From Coxiellaceae bacterium (GTDB lineage Bacteria > Pseudomonadota > Gammaproteobacteria > Coxiellales > Coxiellaceae), in NCBI GenBank assembly GCA_029210045.1, contig JARGNX010000018.1:1-35029 (forward strand): a stretch of 35,029 bases of DNA. Direction: 5' to 3'. Positions 28,001 through 35,029 of this stretch are shown piece after piece (within the stretch, counting starts at the first letter, position 1; every line of letters begins with the position of its first letter). The translations under genes were made by a program, and so were the position numbers. A model generated the notes under the pieces. That model saw nothing but the letters and a program-made list of their open reading frames with translations, was not told the origin of the DNA and did no database searches.

Positions 28001-28136
28001 CACTATAAGCGGCAACATCTCCGCCTTTACTTTCACCATCATCCGTTAAACCAGCAACTACCCCTTGAACAGCTAATCCCGCTACACTGCTCCCGGCCCC
28101 ATTGATCGCACCACTTACAAATTCGTCTCTAGACAT
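25044..28136 (-). CDS. large helical protein of unknown function, 1030 aa
   Basis: The start at 28136 has GGGAG seven bases upstream. A longer frame to 28232 is basic, odd and without a ribosome site. The N-terminus is Gly/Ala/Val-rich (SGAINGAGSSVAGLAVQGVV). The body is hydrophilic and helical, with probable coiled coils around residues 550-680 (MRIKQLEKVVATLRVAVSLF, SIIQVAEESIHAIQQTLDSL). There are acidic-proline linkers (VEEKRSSEPEMEPAP near 490, VELEPEPELEM near 790). No catalytic motif or membrane anchor is visible. Size and composition resemble secreted effectors or scaffold proteins of intracellular bacteria, which is only inference. Near the C-terminus an in-frame palindromic repeat adds a low-complexity insert (see 25259-25392). 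The 3' end overlaps the RT-linked membrane protein gene by 29 bases. Confidence 0.78.
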   Translation of the reverse strand: MSRDEFVSGAINGAGSSVAGLAVQGVVAGLTDDGESKGGDVAAYSADVLTVVNMTDYNHNIIIRLRNLSASLTEGARDRLLPYLQPVHIKKSFLGLNTQRWTFRGPNIKNQATVARTARYYHTHDDERFREIYVTTADYAINTFQHEQTRFKKKMHFRRKDEEMNNRKVFFVSQLMNMLYVIFDEYKTTGNKEEVIANLRNVLEFAQGVIDEAESGAKIWRSGGEPVSFSGTLQQISDLLHTSIREFQRPELPSPVEATENLIQSLDKFSEAGLVIFLSHLLSNTLPMNAIFLLKKIHHISRLAASGDPLYEVRMSVEQRQLIMRRCELIIRQDESKRSLADQLYVEVFEGVTLETGNFNEQQMFYQLLMEQDETRFDTPARNRRELEPLLNAFRSNDANEQVMLYRLLYFVSSDFRDLSYAVYDFNRIPTEFRQDALRDLGLSPTRDLTAMVSPDAEVEEKRSSEPEMEPAPRLDTMGKIRGGAKKVLSELDKMVETPVDHVNQRLKTFEKWIALNKKHAVGIVKLLSKKKGIDRVMEGYRVSLNDMVMRIKQLEKVVATLRVAVSLFKNLGQADINSLSGVVHSIIQVAEESIHAIQQTLDSLSRTGEHSYVNTIIQNTMNNGKRSKATKDWHNNLVRANLYRMSAMMVEMAENINELKRALTRAPDDHLALRIGLFLQGASALFGRQLSLPPRLLTLMQNHAMREVAGAEPVVTIPVKLLDEIKGYLAQVQAQVELEPEPELEMKHYEQKREIPRKTTRELINNMSLFFDYALRSYHDFKQSDTGYKRAQDQVRNWLGELSFSIKEDDAVEDVLQRWFALLDKRIEQRRKKSRLPGVKFTLSSFEMHMLLLMSPYIKQPDDALSIDPSLALPQSQRELQTLINRLGAKGDVKSSQQKLIEQRLMLSLSALMLPWMPDQVRHDRSAVSGLEGLSSRPDALSSRSEGLSSRPPSRDPGHINHHANFDYEAFVSQPWDSMTMVSAGRKPLSAPVSSAHSSRLFKMPSTKVMPVVNETLEQKAKSSGLSSR
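25259..25392. repeat. palindromic repeat element inserted in frame in the 1030-aa gene, with 21-bp tandem repeats
   Basis: From left: CTGGATCCCGG-CTCGGGGG-CCGGGATGACA, then three 21-bp direct repeats (about 25280-25342, each with CCGRGATGACA), then TGTCATGCCGGACTTGATCC GGCATCCAG, whose TGCCGGA and TCCGGCA arms (25366-25384) are perfect. The host gene reads straight through on the minus strand. The peptide contains LPWMPDQVRHD, a typical translation of such elements, and a 7-residue repeat around GLSSR. The element matches the intergenic copy at 11614-11671. Confidence 0.82.
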
Positions 28137-28576
28137 AGCCCTACTCCCACAAGCTAAGACAAACTCAATCCTAGCTCTAGTTAGGCTTCTTGACGCGCTA
28201 CAGGCAACGATCCAGATAGGTCGGCTAACCACGTGAAGTGTTTGGTGATGTGTCTTGACCAGTTACAGGTCTCCTACCAGTAACTGAAACTCCCTGACAG
28301 TCACACTTTGGTGACATAAATGCGAAATTCCATTTGCTAAGCTAAGCACTCCCACAATTCTATTAGTTCGCTCACCTACTCATTCATCCAATAAATGTTT
28401 CCTGCTCGAACGCGCTCATCCCTAGCAAAAAGCGATTAAAAGTATTTAACGATCAGAACCGAACCACGAACTAGCACTCAAGAAAGGAACGCACCGATCA
28501 CTCTATCCTTTCAGTTGCGTCACTAAACATACTATGTCAGAATTAAATTTTCGTCAACAAAATTTGTGCAATTTTA
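28137..28576. other. 440-base gene-free region with small inverted repeats
   Basis: This stretch separates the divergent 1030-residue gene and the cysteine-rich gene and must hold both promoters. Visible are CAGTTAC (28260-28266) with GTAACTG (28280-28286) around a 13-base loop, and GTCAC (28300-28304) with GTGAC (28311-28315). I see no convincing sigma-70 promoter pair and no gene. Confidence 0.5.
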
Positions 28577-29020
28577 ATGAAGCGACTAACGGAACTAGCA
28601 AGCTTAACCTTTCTCGTATTAATACTTCCATTATCAGTTATCGCTCGCAGTGATATTGTTACCTGCCCAACGCTGTTTGAAGTGCATGCCAGCGAGGCAT
28701 CTGGCAAACAGTATTACCGCTGGTGGACCGAAGACTACCGCCTGTACTGGCGAGGCTCTGGCGTTAGGCTGTCACGTTACACCGACCAACAACGCGACCT
28801 AGCGACCACAAAAATGACCATCGACATGGATGATCATGGCTATATCCGCTGTGACTATAAATTAAACAAAAAAGTGCTCGGCTCGCTCCAATTCTCAAAA
28901 AGCGGTCGTTACTGTCACTTTATGGCCGAAAGCTATCAAGAAGAATGCCATAACGACCAACGCATGTGCTGCAACAAGCCTAAAAGCGCTCGCTGCCAAG
29001 TGATTATGTGCTCTGAGTAA
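28577..29020 (+). CDS. secreted cysteine-rich protein, 147 aa
   Basis: The product has a clear signal peptide (about residues 1-24: MKRLTELASLTFLVLILPLS then VIAR). The mature part is about 120 residues with eight cysteines (in VTCP, RCDY, RYCHF, EECH, MCCN, ARCQ and IMCS), clustered at the C-terminal end, and many aromatics (YYRWWTEDYRLYWRG). This fits a small disulfide-bonded periplasmic or secreted protein. The CP-x-x-F start and tryptophan-rich centre recall small DUF3757-like exported proteins of host-associated bacteria, but I cannot confirm membership. No ribosome site is visible before the ATG at 28577. It lies 69 bases upstream of the ankyrin-like gene in the same direction. Confidence 0.72.
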   Translation: MKRLTELASLTFLVLILPLSVIARSDIVTCPTLFEVHASEASGKQYYRWWTEDYRLYWRGSGVRLSRYTDQQRDLATTKMTIDMDDHGYIRCDYKLNKKVLGSLQFSKSGRYCHFMAESYQEECHNDQRMCCNKPKSARCQVIMCSE

Positions 29021-29089
29021 ACATAGCCGGTTATTGACCTATTTTTTTGCTGTGCTAGAAACTCCCTCATTGGAGTGGAGTAGAATACT

Positions 29090-31840
29090 ATGCGAATCAT
29101 GACAGCCAACACATTAACGACTGAGTTTAATCAGGCGATACAAAATAATGACTTAACTCGATTAAAGCAAATCGAATCAGGGCTTTCAATTAAAAAGTTA
29201 AGAAGTCTAATTACTCATAACAACTATGAGTCCTTTCGTATTGCAGCAAAACATGGCCATGCAGTGATGCTAAAAACATTAAAAGCTTGGAGCACAACAA
29301 CGCAATTTCAAAACATGATTAGCGCCCAAGAAACCTATCTCCCACACCATAATGCTTTCTCGCTCGCTATGCTGAAGGGACATTTAGATGCAGCAAACAA
29401 ACTAATTGCTTGGGCCCCGGTCGATAAGCGCGATGACATTATCACCACCGCCATTAACCACGACACCTTAACCGCGATTATAACCAACAATAATATTGAA
29501 GCGTTGCGACAGCTATACGAATGGGCGCCACCCAGAGAACGCCTACATATTACTGGCCTCTTGTGTCGAACCACCTTTCGATTAGCAGCCAAACATTCAC
29601 ACATAGAGATATTGGATCAATTACATAAGTGGTCCACCCCAATGCAAATCGAGCAAATGATTGATATCTCAAATAATGAAACATTTAGCGAAGCGTTAGT
29701 AAACCCCAACACGCTTATTGTAAAACGCTTACTGCGCTGGGCAACCCCCGACCAACGCGCTCGACTATTATCAGCAAATAATTATCAAGCTTTTCGTGTT
29801 GGACTCACCTCAAAAAACCCTCGCTTTATTCGAATGCTGTGTGAATTTATCACCGAAGAACAACGCCAAGAAATGATAGTGCATATCACAACGGCGCGGC
29901 ACAGTAATACACTCACGCTATTCCAATTGGCTGTCATACACGGTAACCGCAGATTCATGCGTCAATTGCATGGCTGGGCAACCACTGAGGAACAACGCTC
30001 AAGCATAGTAAATGCCGCTAATCAAAACGCACGTTCTGCTTGGTATGAATCCTATACGTGGCGAGGAGACTATTTTGCTTTGCATTTAGCACTAAAATAT
30101 AAACATGAAGACATCACACAACAATTGTTTGAATGGGAGCTAAACAAACCAGAACATCTATTTAAAGCCTTCTTAACAGCCGCAGCTAACGGCGACCTAA
30201 CTATGCTGCAATATCTCATGGGGAAAACCACATTCGCACAACGACTGCATCTGCTTACCAGCGGTGAAACACCGGATGAGCAATATGCCGCCTTTATGCT
30301 TGCAGCAAAATATGGACACCTTAACATCATGTCCCAACTGTGTGGCTGGTCAACAGACAAGCATTGGGGTGAAATGCTACATAGTAATAACACGTTTGCA
30401 TTAACTATCCGCCATAATCAACCGCAAGTGACAGAATATATATACGATGAAACACCCGACGAACAAAAACACCTACTATTTAACGCTGATACACCCGAAA
30501 ATGCATTATTTTATGCATTACGCTATGGTCGACGTGACATAGTAGCCAACCTTAGATCATGGTGCACCGAAGAACAATTTGATCAGATGGCAGCCATCGC
30601 TAGCTCATGGAATGGCGACGATCCATTCGATAAAGAAATTCAAGCTGATAGATATGAAAGACTATTCTCTATCCACCCTAGAAGCAAGCATAAAGATAAC
30701 ATCTTATATACTCAGTTTATTTTAAACAGCTCTCCCCATGCTTTTGGATATTTTGATTCATGCGAAGCTACCAATTTAATTGGCCAACAAAAAATAGCCA
30801 CCTGGCGCGAACAGGGAAAAGAAGACCTGGATGAAAGGCAAGCCTTATTCGGTTTCTTTATATTAAGAAACTTAATTCGACTCAATGATGCAGCGCTTCA
30901 ACCTGATATCGAATTTTTAATTAACATTCCCAGCGTACAGAAGTTATTGGTAAACCCAGTCTCCGATGGAAGAACTCCTGGAAGAATGAACCAGTTATTA
31001 ATGTTAGCGATAACAACTGAGAACACACCGGCAATTGAGTGCTTGCTGGAAGTTCGTGCCGTCCTTAGCGCCGCTTTTCTGCAAGCGGTTTACACTCGTG
31101 ATTATGACACCGCAGAGCTATTTTACCTGCCTGCTAGTCCTGAACAGCGATCCAACATGACCACCGACTTACTGCGAACTGGGTTATTTGATCACCATGT
31201 AGATACAGCACTTTTATTAGCAGCTAAAAATAAAGATATAAGAATGTTACGATTAATCTATGACACTGCTCACCCTGGCGGCTTACCGATACAACGCGCT
31301 ACAATGATCAGCGCAAGTGTTAAGGCACGAGGCTTACAGTATCTATATCGCCTAGCGATTGAAAACAACTACGAACCTCTAGTGAGAGATATCTACCATT
31401 ATGCTCTCACAACAAGACAAGAAGCTGAACTATCTGTTCGACGGTCATTTAACCCACTACTCATCGCAAGAAGCGTACCAGAACCTAATGATGCCATTAT
31501 TCAATTTATCATAGGCAGCTCACCCGCCAACTTTAATTATGCTTCAGAACACAGCCACGACTTTGATAGAAATGTAGCTGTTAGTGTAAATATAAAACTG
31601 AGCGAATGGAGATCATTGGAACGTGGTAGCCTTAGAGCCAAACCGTCTGAACCTTTCAATCTTTCTGTGCAACAAGCAAAGTTAGGGGTTGCCATGCTCG
31701 GATTCCTAGTAAGCCAAAAAAACCCATTATTATTAGATAGCATTCGGTTTTTAGTTAGCATACCCAGCATCAAAACGCGCTACGACAGAAAAGATGAAGT
31801 TAATATTGCCTCACCTGGTCACTCTTTGGTTATGGTGTAG
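29090..31840 (+). CDS. degenerate ankyrin-type repeat protein, 916 aa
   Basis: About twelve repeats of 33-40 residues run from residue 49 to about 500. Their pattern is F-x-L-A-A-K-x-G-H-x5-QL-x2-W-x4-Q-x3-MI, for example FRIAAKHGHAVMLKTLKAWS, FRLAAKHSHIEILDQLHKWS and FMLAAKYGHLNIMSQLCGWS. This is a divergent ankyrin type with a conserved tryptophan and without the TPLH consensus. In the C-terminal half, two related modules occur at about 537-620 and 800-895. Both read QFI-x3-SSP, then a tryptophan, QA-x2-G, and a FL-x2-IPS ending. There is no signal peptide or membrane segment. GGAG lies nine bases before the ATG at 29090, and a second ATG follows at 29099. Such proteins are often secreted into host cells in Legionellales, but that is inferred only. 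Confidence 0.82.
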   Translation: MRIMTANTLTTEFNQAIQNNDLTRLKQIESGLSIKKLRSLITHNNYESFRIAAKHGHAVMLKTLKAWSTTTQFQNMISAQETYLPHHNAFSLAMLKGHLDAANKLIAWAPVDKRDDIITTAINHDTLTAIITNNNIEALRQLYEWAPPRERLHITGLLCRTTFRLAAKHSHIEILDQLHKWSTPMQIEQMIDISNNETFSEALVNPNTLIVKRLLRWATPDQRARLLSANNYQAFRVGLTSKNPRFIRMLCEFITEEQRQEMIVHITTARHSNTLTLFQLAVIHGNRRFMRQLHGWATTEEQRSSIVNAANQNARSAWYESYTWRGDYFALHLALKYKHEDITQQLFEWELNKPEHLFKAFLTAAANGDLTMLQYLMGKTTFAQRLHLLTSGETPDEQYAAFMLAAKYGHLNIMSQLCGWSTDKHWGEMLHSNNTFALTIRHNQPQVTEYIYDETPDEQKHLLFNADTPENALFYALRYGRRDIVANLRSWCTEEQFDQMAAIASSWNGDDPFDKEIQADRYERLFSIHPRSKHKDNILYTQFILNSSPHAFGYFDSCEATNLIGQQKIATWREQGKEDLDERQALFGFFILRNLIRLNDAALQPDIEFLINIPSVQKLLVNPVSDGRTPGRMNQLLMLAITTENTPAIECLLEVRAVLSAAFLQAVYTRDYDTAELFYLPASPEQRSNMTTDLLRTGLFDHHVDTALLLAAKNKDIRMLRLIYDTAHPGGLPIQRATMISASVKARGLQYLYRLAIENNYEPLVRDIYHYALTTRQEAELSVRRSFNPLLIARSVPEPNDAIIQFIIGSSPANFNYASEHSHDFDRNVAVSVNIKLSEWRSLERGSLRAKPSEPFNLSVQQAKLGVAMLGFLVSQKNPLLLDSIRFLVSIPSIKTRYDRKDEVNIASPGHSLVMV

Positions 31841-31906
31841 CGAAATCAGCAATTGCAGCGTATACTTTCGCTATCTGCTAACCTCGTTATATATAAGGAA
31901 ACCGCA

Positions 31907-33295
31907 ATGACTGATAAAGATATGCGCATTGAAAGCGACAGTATGGGTGAAATTGAAGTACCAAACAGCTGGTACGGTGGCGCACAAACACGCCGCTCAA
32001 CAATAAATTTTGATATTGGTCGCGAAACCATGCCGCCGGAAGTGATTAAAGCCATGGGCATATTAAAGAAAGCCGCAGCCGAAACGAATCACGGACTAGG
32101 TAAGCTTGATGATGCAAAATATAAATTAATCGTACAAGCTGCTGATGAAGTGATCAGCGGGAAATTAAATGGTCACTTTCCTGTGCATATCTGGCAAACC
32201 GGCTCAGGCACACAAAGCAATATGAACTGTAATGAAGTGATTTCAAATCGTGCCATTGAGATTTCAGGTGGTGTGATGGGAAGCAAAACACCCGTGCATC
32301 CCAATGATGACGTTAATATGTCACAATCATCAAATGATACCTTCCCTACCGCCATGCATATCGCTGCTGCGAATATGTTAGTACACCAATTGGTGCCAGC
32401 CGTTGAAAACCTACGTAATGCATTACACGCTAAAAGCGAAGAGTTTAAAGATGTAATTAAAATTGGTCGTACTCACTTGCAAGATGCTGTGCCTATCACA
32501 TTAGGCCAAGAATTTTCTGGTTACGTTGCACAACTCGATCACGACCTCGAAGCCATCCACCAGGTATTGCCGAACTTATACCGCTTAGTGATTGGCGGCA
32601 CAGCCGTCGGCACCGGTTTAAATACCCATCCAAAATTTGCAGAAATGACCTGCAAAAACATTAGCAAACTAACCGACCTGCCTTTCACATCGGCAAAAAA
32701 TAAATTTGCTGGCATGGCGGCACATGACGAAATCGTTTTAGCCAGCGGCGTATTAAAAACCCTCGCCTGCTCAATGATGAAAATCGCTAATGATGTACGC
32801 TGGTTAGCCTCTGGTCCACGCTGTGGTTTGGGTGAAATCAACTTGCCCGCTAATGAGCCCGGCTCATCCATCATGCCAGGTAAAGTGAACCCAACACAAT
32901 CTGAAGCCATGACCATGGTCTGCGTGCAAGTACTCGGCAACGATGCCGCGATCGGCTTTGCTGGCACACAAGGGAACTTCGAATTAAACGTTTATAACCC
33001 CGTAATGATTTACAACTTAGTACAATCCATCTATCTACTAAGCGATAGCGCAAACTCTTTTGTTGAACACTGCGCTACCGGCATTACGATTAACAAAGAA
33101 AAAATCGATTACTACCTGCATAACTCACTGATGCTAGTCACCGCATTAAATCCCGTTATTGGTTACGATAAAGCTTCAAAAATCGCAAAACTAGCGCATA
33201 AAAACAAATCAACATTAAAAGAAGCATGCTTAGAACTAGGCTTCTTAACTGCTGAAGAGTTTGATAAAGCCGTCAACCCAAACAATATGGTGTAA
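31907..33295 (+). CDS. fumC: class II fumarate hydratase (FumC)
   Basis: FumC converts fumarate to malate in the citric acid cycle without an iron-sulfur cluster. The 462-residue protein has the family's full length and motifs: [59 protein letters not shown] with the catalytic His, and the lyase signature [11 protein letters not shown] with the catalytic Ser. The start at 31907 is chosen because AAGGA lies seven bases upstream and homology begins there; the frame is open further up to 31853. It is followed by a strong hairpin and appears to be a single-gene unit at the edge of the accessory region. Confidence 0.97.
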   Translation: MTDKDMRIESDSMGEIEVPNSWYGGAQTRRSTINFDIGRETMPPEVIKAMGILKKAAAETNHGLGKLDDAKYKLIVQAADEVISGKLNGHFPVHIWQTGSGTQSNMNCNEVISNRAIEISGGVMGSKTPVHPNDDVNMSQSSNDTFPTAMHIAAANMLVHQLVPAVENLRNALHAKSEEFKDVIKIGRTHLQDAVPITLGQEFSGYVAQLDHDLEAIHQVLPNLYRLVIGGTAVGTGLNTHPKFAEMTCKNISKLTDLPFTSAKNKFAGMAAHDEIVLASGVLKTLACSMMKIANDVRWLASGPRCGLGEINLPANEPGSSIMPGKVNPTQSEAMTMVCVQVLGNDAAIGFAGTQGNFELNVYNPVMIYNLVQSIYLLSDSANSFVEHCATGITINKEKIDYYLHNSLMLVTALNPVIGYDKASKIAKLAHKNKSTLKEACLELGFLTAEEFDKAVNPNNMV

Positions 33296-33305
33296 ACCAT
33301 CTCTG

Positions 33306-33335
33306 TGCCCCGCGATATACGCGGGGCAATTCTTA
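33306..33335 (+). terminator. hairpin terminator after fumC
   Basis: TGCCCCGCG and CGCGGGGCA form a perfect 9-bp stem around ATATA, 11 bases after the stop, followed only by the weak T-rich ATTCTTA. Confidence 0.7.
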
Positions 33336-33480
33336 CTGAAAAACAAAGCCTTAATCAAGCCTCAGATATCATCCCAACTAATACATAAAAATAAAAAATA
33401 AGCGTTGGTATTATTTTTCATACCTCAATACACTGATGCCTATAAGTCGATACCAGTACATAAGATAAAGAGAAGAAACC

Positions 33481-34530
33481 ATGCGACAATCAAGCACATT
33501 ATTTGCATTGAAAAAAACCCAACCCGCTCCTTTACAACAATTTATTCGCTCCCTATTTCAAGGGGAATCGCTTGAATCACTTACCATTACCGACCTAACC
33601 GGTGGTCATAGCGGAAACGATGCACCACTAAAGGTGACCAACCCAGAAGGTAAATCCGTTGTTGTTCGAACTCTTTTTCGCCATATTAATAAAGGTGATA
33701 ATCATAATGATATCAGGCGCATGTTAGCTCATTTATACCAAATGCCTGTCGATAGAATCCGCGACAGTGAAGCATTTATAGAAAAATTTAGACGGCTAAA
33801 TAACGGGGAGATTGAGCTGACGAAATTAATCGGCAAACACCAATTAGGCCCTAAAGTGATAGGAGTTAGCGAAGATGAGCGCTATATGGCAGTAGAATTA
33901 GCCCCAGGAAAAACCATCTCGACCAACGAGCTACAAAGCAGCCCAGGCTTGCAACAGCGTTGCATAGCTCAATTAGCGGCTCTACATAACCTACCTATAC
34001 CTGCCAACTTTCACCCAACACGAGAACTCACCGAACGCACCCTATTCCACGCACAACTCATCGCCGCCAAAATACCTGAGCTGGCCGAGCGCATTTACCA
34101 ACAACTGAATGCGATTGAAAATCATGTAGCTGAACTAAGAGCATTAATAGATTACTCGCCAACCATTATGCACGGTGACATTAACCTAACAAACATCTTA
34201 GTCTCAACGAATGCCATTCAACTCATCGATAATGTAGATGGCGGTTGCGGTGACCCCTATGCTGATATCGCGAAATACGTGGTTAAATGCCTAAATGAAT
34301 CCGTGCCGGCAAAGACTGTATTAACCCAGTACCTATCACTCAAACAAGGCAGCGCTCAAACACCAACAGATCAGCAGCTCGCCTATTTAGATGTAATGAT
34401 ACAAATGCAAAAACTGTGTTATGCATTGACCAAAATCGGTAAAACCCATACAGAGGCTAACGAATCCAAAGCATACAGTGAACATCCAAACACTCGCATC
34501 TTAAAATTATTCGAAAGTATAACCCCTTGA
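33481..34530 (+). CDS. aminoglycoside phosphotransferase/choline kinase-fold protein
   Basis: A 349-residue small-molecule kinase of the APH superfamily. The catalytic loop is IMHGDINLTNIL, with Asp233 as catalytic base and Asn238. The metal-binding aspartate is Asp250 in IQLIDNVDGGCGDPYADIAK, a variant of the usual I-D-x-E/D-x-A-x-x-G-D-P-x-x-D. The N-lobe (about residues 35-145) has a GGHSGND loop, VVVRTL with a probable role for the arginine/valine strand, and MAVELAPGKTI as the hinge. The substrate is unknown: an antibiotic, choline, a sugar or another metabolite are all possible, and the name should not be read as resistance. An AGAGAAG ribosome site precedes the ATG. The gene stands alone. 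Confidence 0.85.
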   Translation: MRQSSTLFALKKTQPAPLQQFIRSLFQGESLESLTITDLTGGHSGNDAPLKVTNPEGKSVVVRTLFRHINKGDNHNDIRRMLAHLYQMPVDRIRDSEAFIEKFRRLNNGEIELTKLIGKHQLGPKVIGVSEDERYMAVELAPGKTISTNELQSSPGLQQRCIAQLAALHNLPIPANFHPTRELTERTLFHAQLIAAKIPELAERIYQQLNAIENHVAELRALIDYSPTIMHGDINLTNILVSTNAIQLIDNVDGGCGDPYADIAKYVVKCLNESVPAKTVLTQYLSLKQGSAQTPTDQQLAYLDVMIQMQKLCYALTKIGKTHTEANESKAYSEHPNTRILKLFESITP

Positions 34531-34640
34531 TATCAATGCGTTTTAATATGACTGCATTTGAGCCATTTCTTAAGGTAGCTTTAATCACACACCTGTATTC
34601 TTATCTGTAAATGAGATCACGAATTAAAGATTTCTAGCTT

Positions 34641-34703
34641 CAAACCACGTTGCTTTCGCCCCAACGTTCTCATTTCTCCCCTGCAGCGTGGTTTGTTTTT
34701 TTT
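34641..34703 (+). terminator. terminator-like hairpin with T8 at the edge of the tandem array
   Basis: CAAACCACGTTGC (34641-34653) and GCAGCGTGGTTTG (34683-34695) pair at 12 of 13 positions around a 29-base loop. Eight T follow (34696-34703). It is 110 bases after the kinase gene. Its 3' arm is also the start of the first 77-bp repeat. Between 34531 and 34640 I see nothing else. Confidence 0.55.
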
Positions 34704-35029
34704 ACATCTCTCGAGTTACCGTAACAGCTCACAAAAGTAAACTAACCCCGATTACCACCACAACATGGTTTGTTTTTTTTACATCTCTCGAGTTACCGTA
34801 ACAGCTCACAAAAGTAAACTAACCCCGATTACCACCACAACATGGTTTGTTTTTTTTACATCTCTCGAGTTACCGTAACAGCTCACAAAAGTAAACTAAC
34901 CCCGATTACCACCACAACATGGTTTGTTTTTTTTACATCTCTCGAGTTACCGTAACAGCTCACAAAAGTAAACTAACCCCGATTACCACCACAACATGGT
35001 TTGTTTTTTTTACATCTCTCGAGTTACCG
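34690..35029. repeat. 77-bp tandem repeat, 4.4 copies, runs off the window
   Basis: Units begin GGTTTGTTTTTTTTACATCT at 34690, 34767, 34844, 34921 and 34998, exactly 77 bases apart. The copies are identical as far as I can read, including the T8 run, the imperfect dyad GTTACCGTAAC and the CCACCACAACAT end. There are no unique spacers between units and no long open frame. Confidence 0.95.

Noticed and set aside
28534..28653. Short ORF beginning MSELNFRQQN upstream of the cysteine-rich gene
   Set aside because: About 39 codons in another frame, overlapping the signal-peptide gene, with no ribosome site or homology.
33481..34530. Antibiotic resistance gene
   Set aside because: Only the general kinase fold is visible. 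The family also includes choline, homoserine and sugar kinases and there is no resistance context.
34690..35029. CRISPR array
   Set aside because: Units follow each other without unique spacers, at 77 bp each, and no cas gene is present.

Overview
The window is chromosomal DNA from a gammaproteobacterium of moderate to low GC (about 40-43% by eye, not counted). The best evidence is gene order. Response regulator (uvrY/gacA/letA type) - uvrC - pgsA, and smc - zipA - ligA, are both gammaproteobacterial arrangements, and ZipA is essentially confined to that class. Two ankyrin-type proteins, a VUT-family transporter, a large helical protein of unknown function and in-gene palindromic repeats suggest a host-associated or amoeba-associated lineage such as the Legionellales. 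That last step is inference.

Bases 1-6631, mostly minus strand: a locus that was once uvrY-uvrC-pgsA. An intact uvrC (4015-5829) lies behind its regulator, but pgsA is 3.4 kb away. Between them are two decayed pieces of a second uvrC (3048-3410 and 615-797). They flank an operon of a VUT transporter, a 32-codon ORF and an ankyrin protein, whose genes are joined by two ATGA stop/start overlaps. A small gene of unknown function (3490-3927) lies on the other strand. tRNA-Ser(TGA) closes the block.

Bases 6784-12620: an FtsH-modulator-like Bax-inhibitor-1 membrane protein, two adjacent exported L,D-transpeptidase-type enzymes, a YjdF-family membrane protein with an APC amino-acid permease, a dispersed palindromic repeat, and an alanine-rich membrane protein with its own terminator.

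Bases 12762-21540: ordinary housekeeping genes. These are ligA, zipA and smc (DNA ligation, division, chromosome organisation), then a type IV pilin-like gene facing a PutP proline/sodium symporter across a shared bidirectional terminator, then tRNA-Arg(CCT).

Bases 21541-31840: the accessory part. Directly after tRNA-Arg comes a leader with a long inverted repeat, then a TTG-started reverse transcriptase of no group I can name, then a 14-base-overlapping polytopic membrane protein with a soluble C-terminal domain. This is the best candidate for an undescribed system, possibly an RT-based defence module with a membrane effector. It runs tail-to-tail (29-base overlap) into a 1030-residue helical protein that carries an in-frame palindromic repeat element. 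A secreted cysteine-rich protein and a 916-residue degenerate-ankyrin protein follow.

Bases 31841-35029: fumC with a terminator, an aminoglycoside-phosphotransferase-fold kinase with a terminator-like hairpin, and a 77-bp tandem array (4.4 copies) that starts inside that hairpin and runs off the window.
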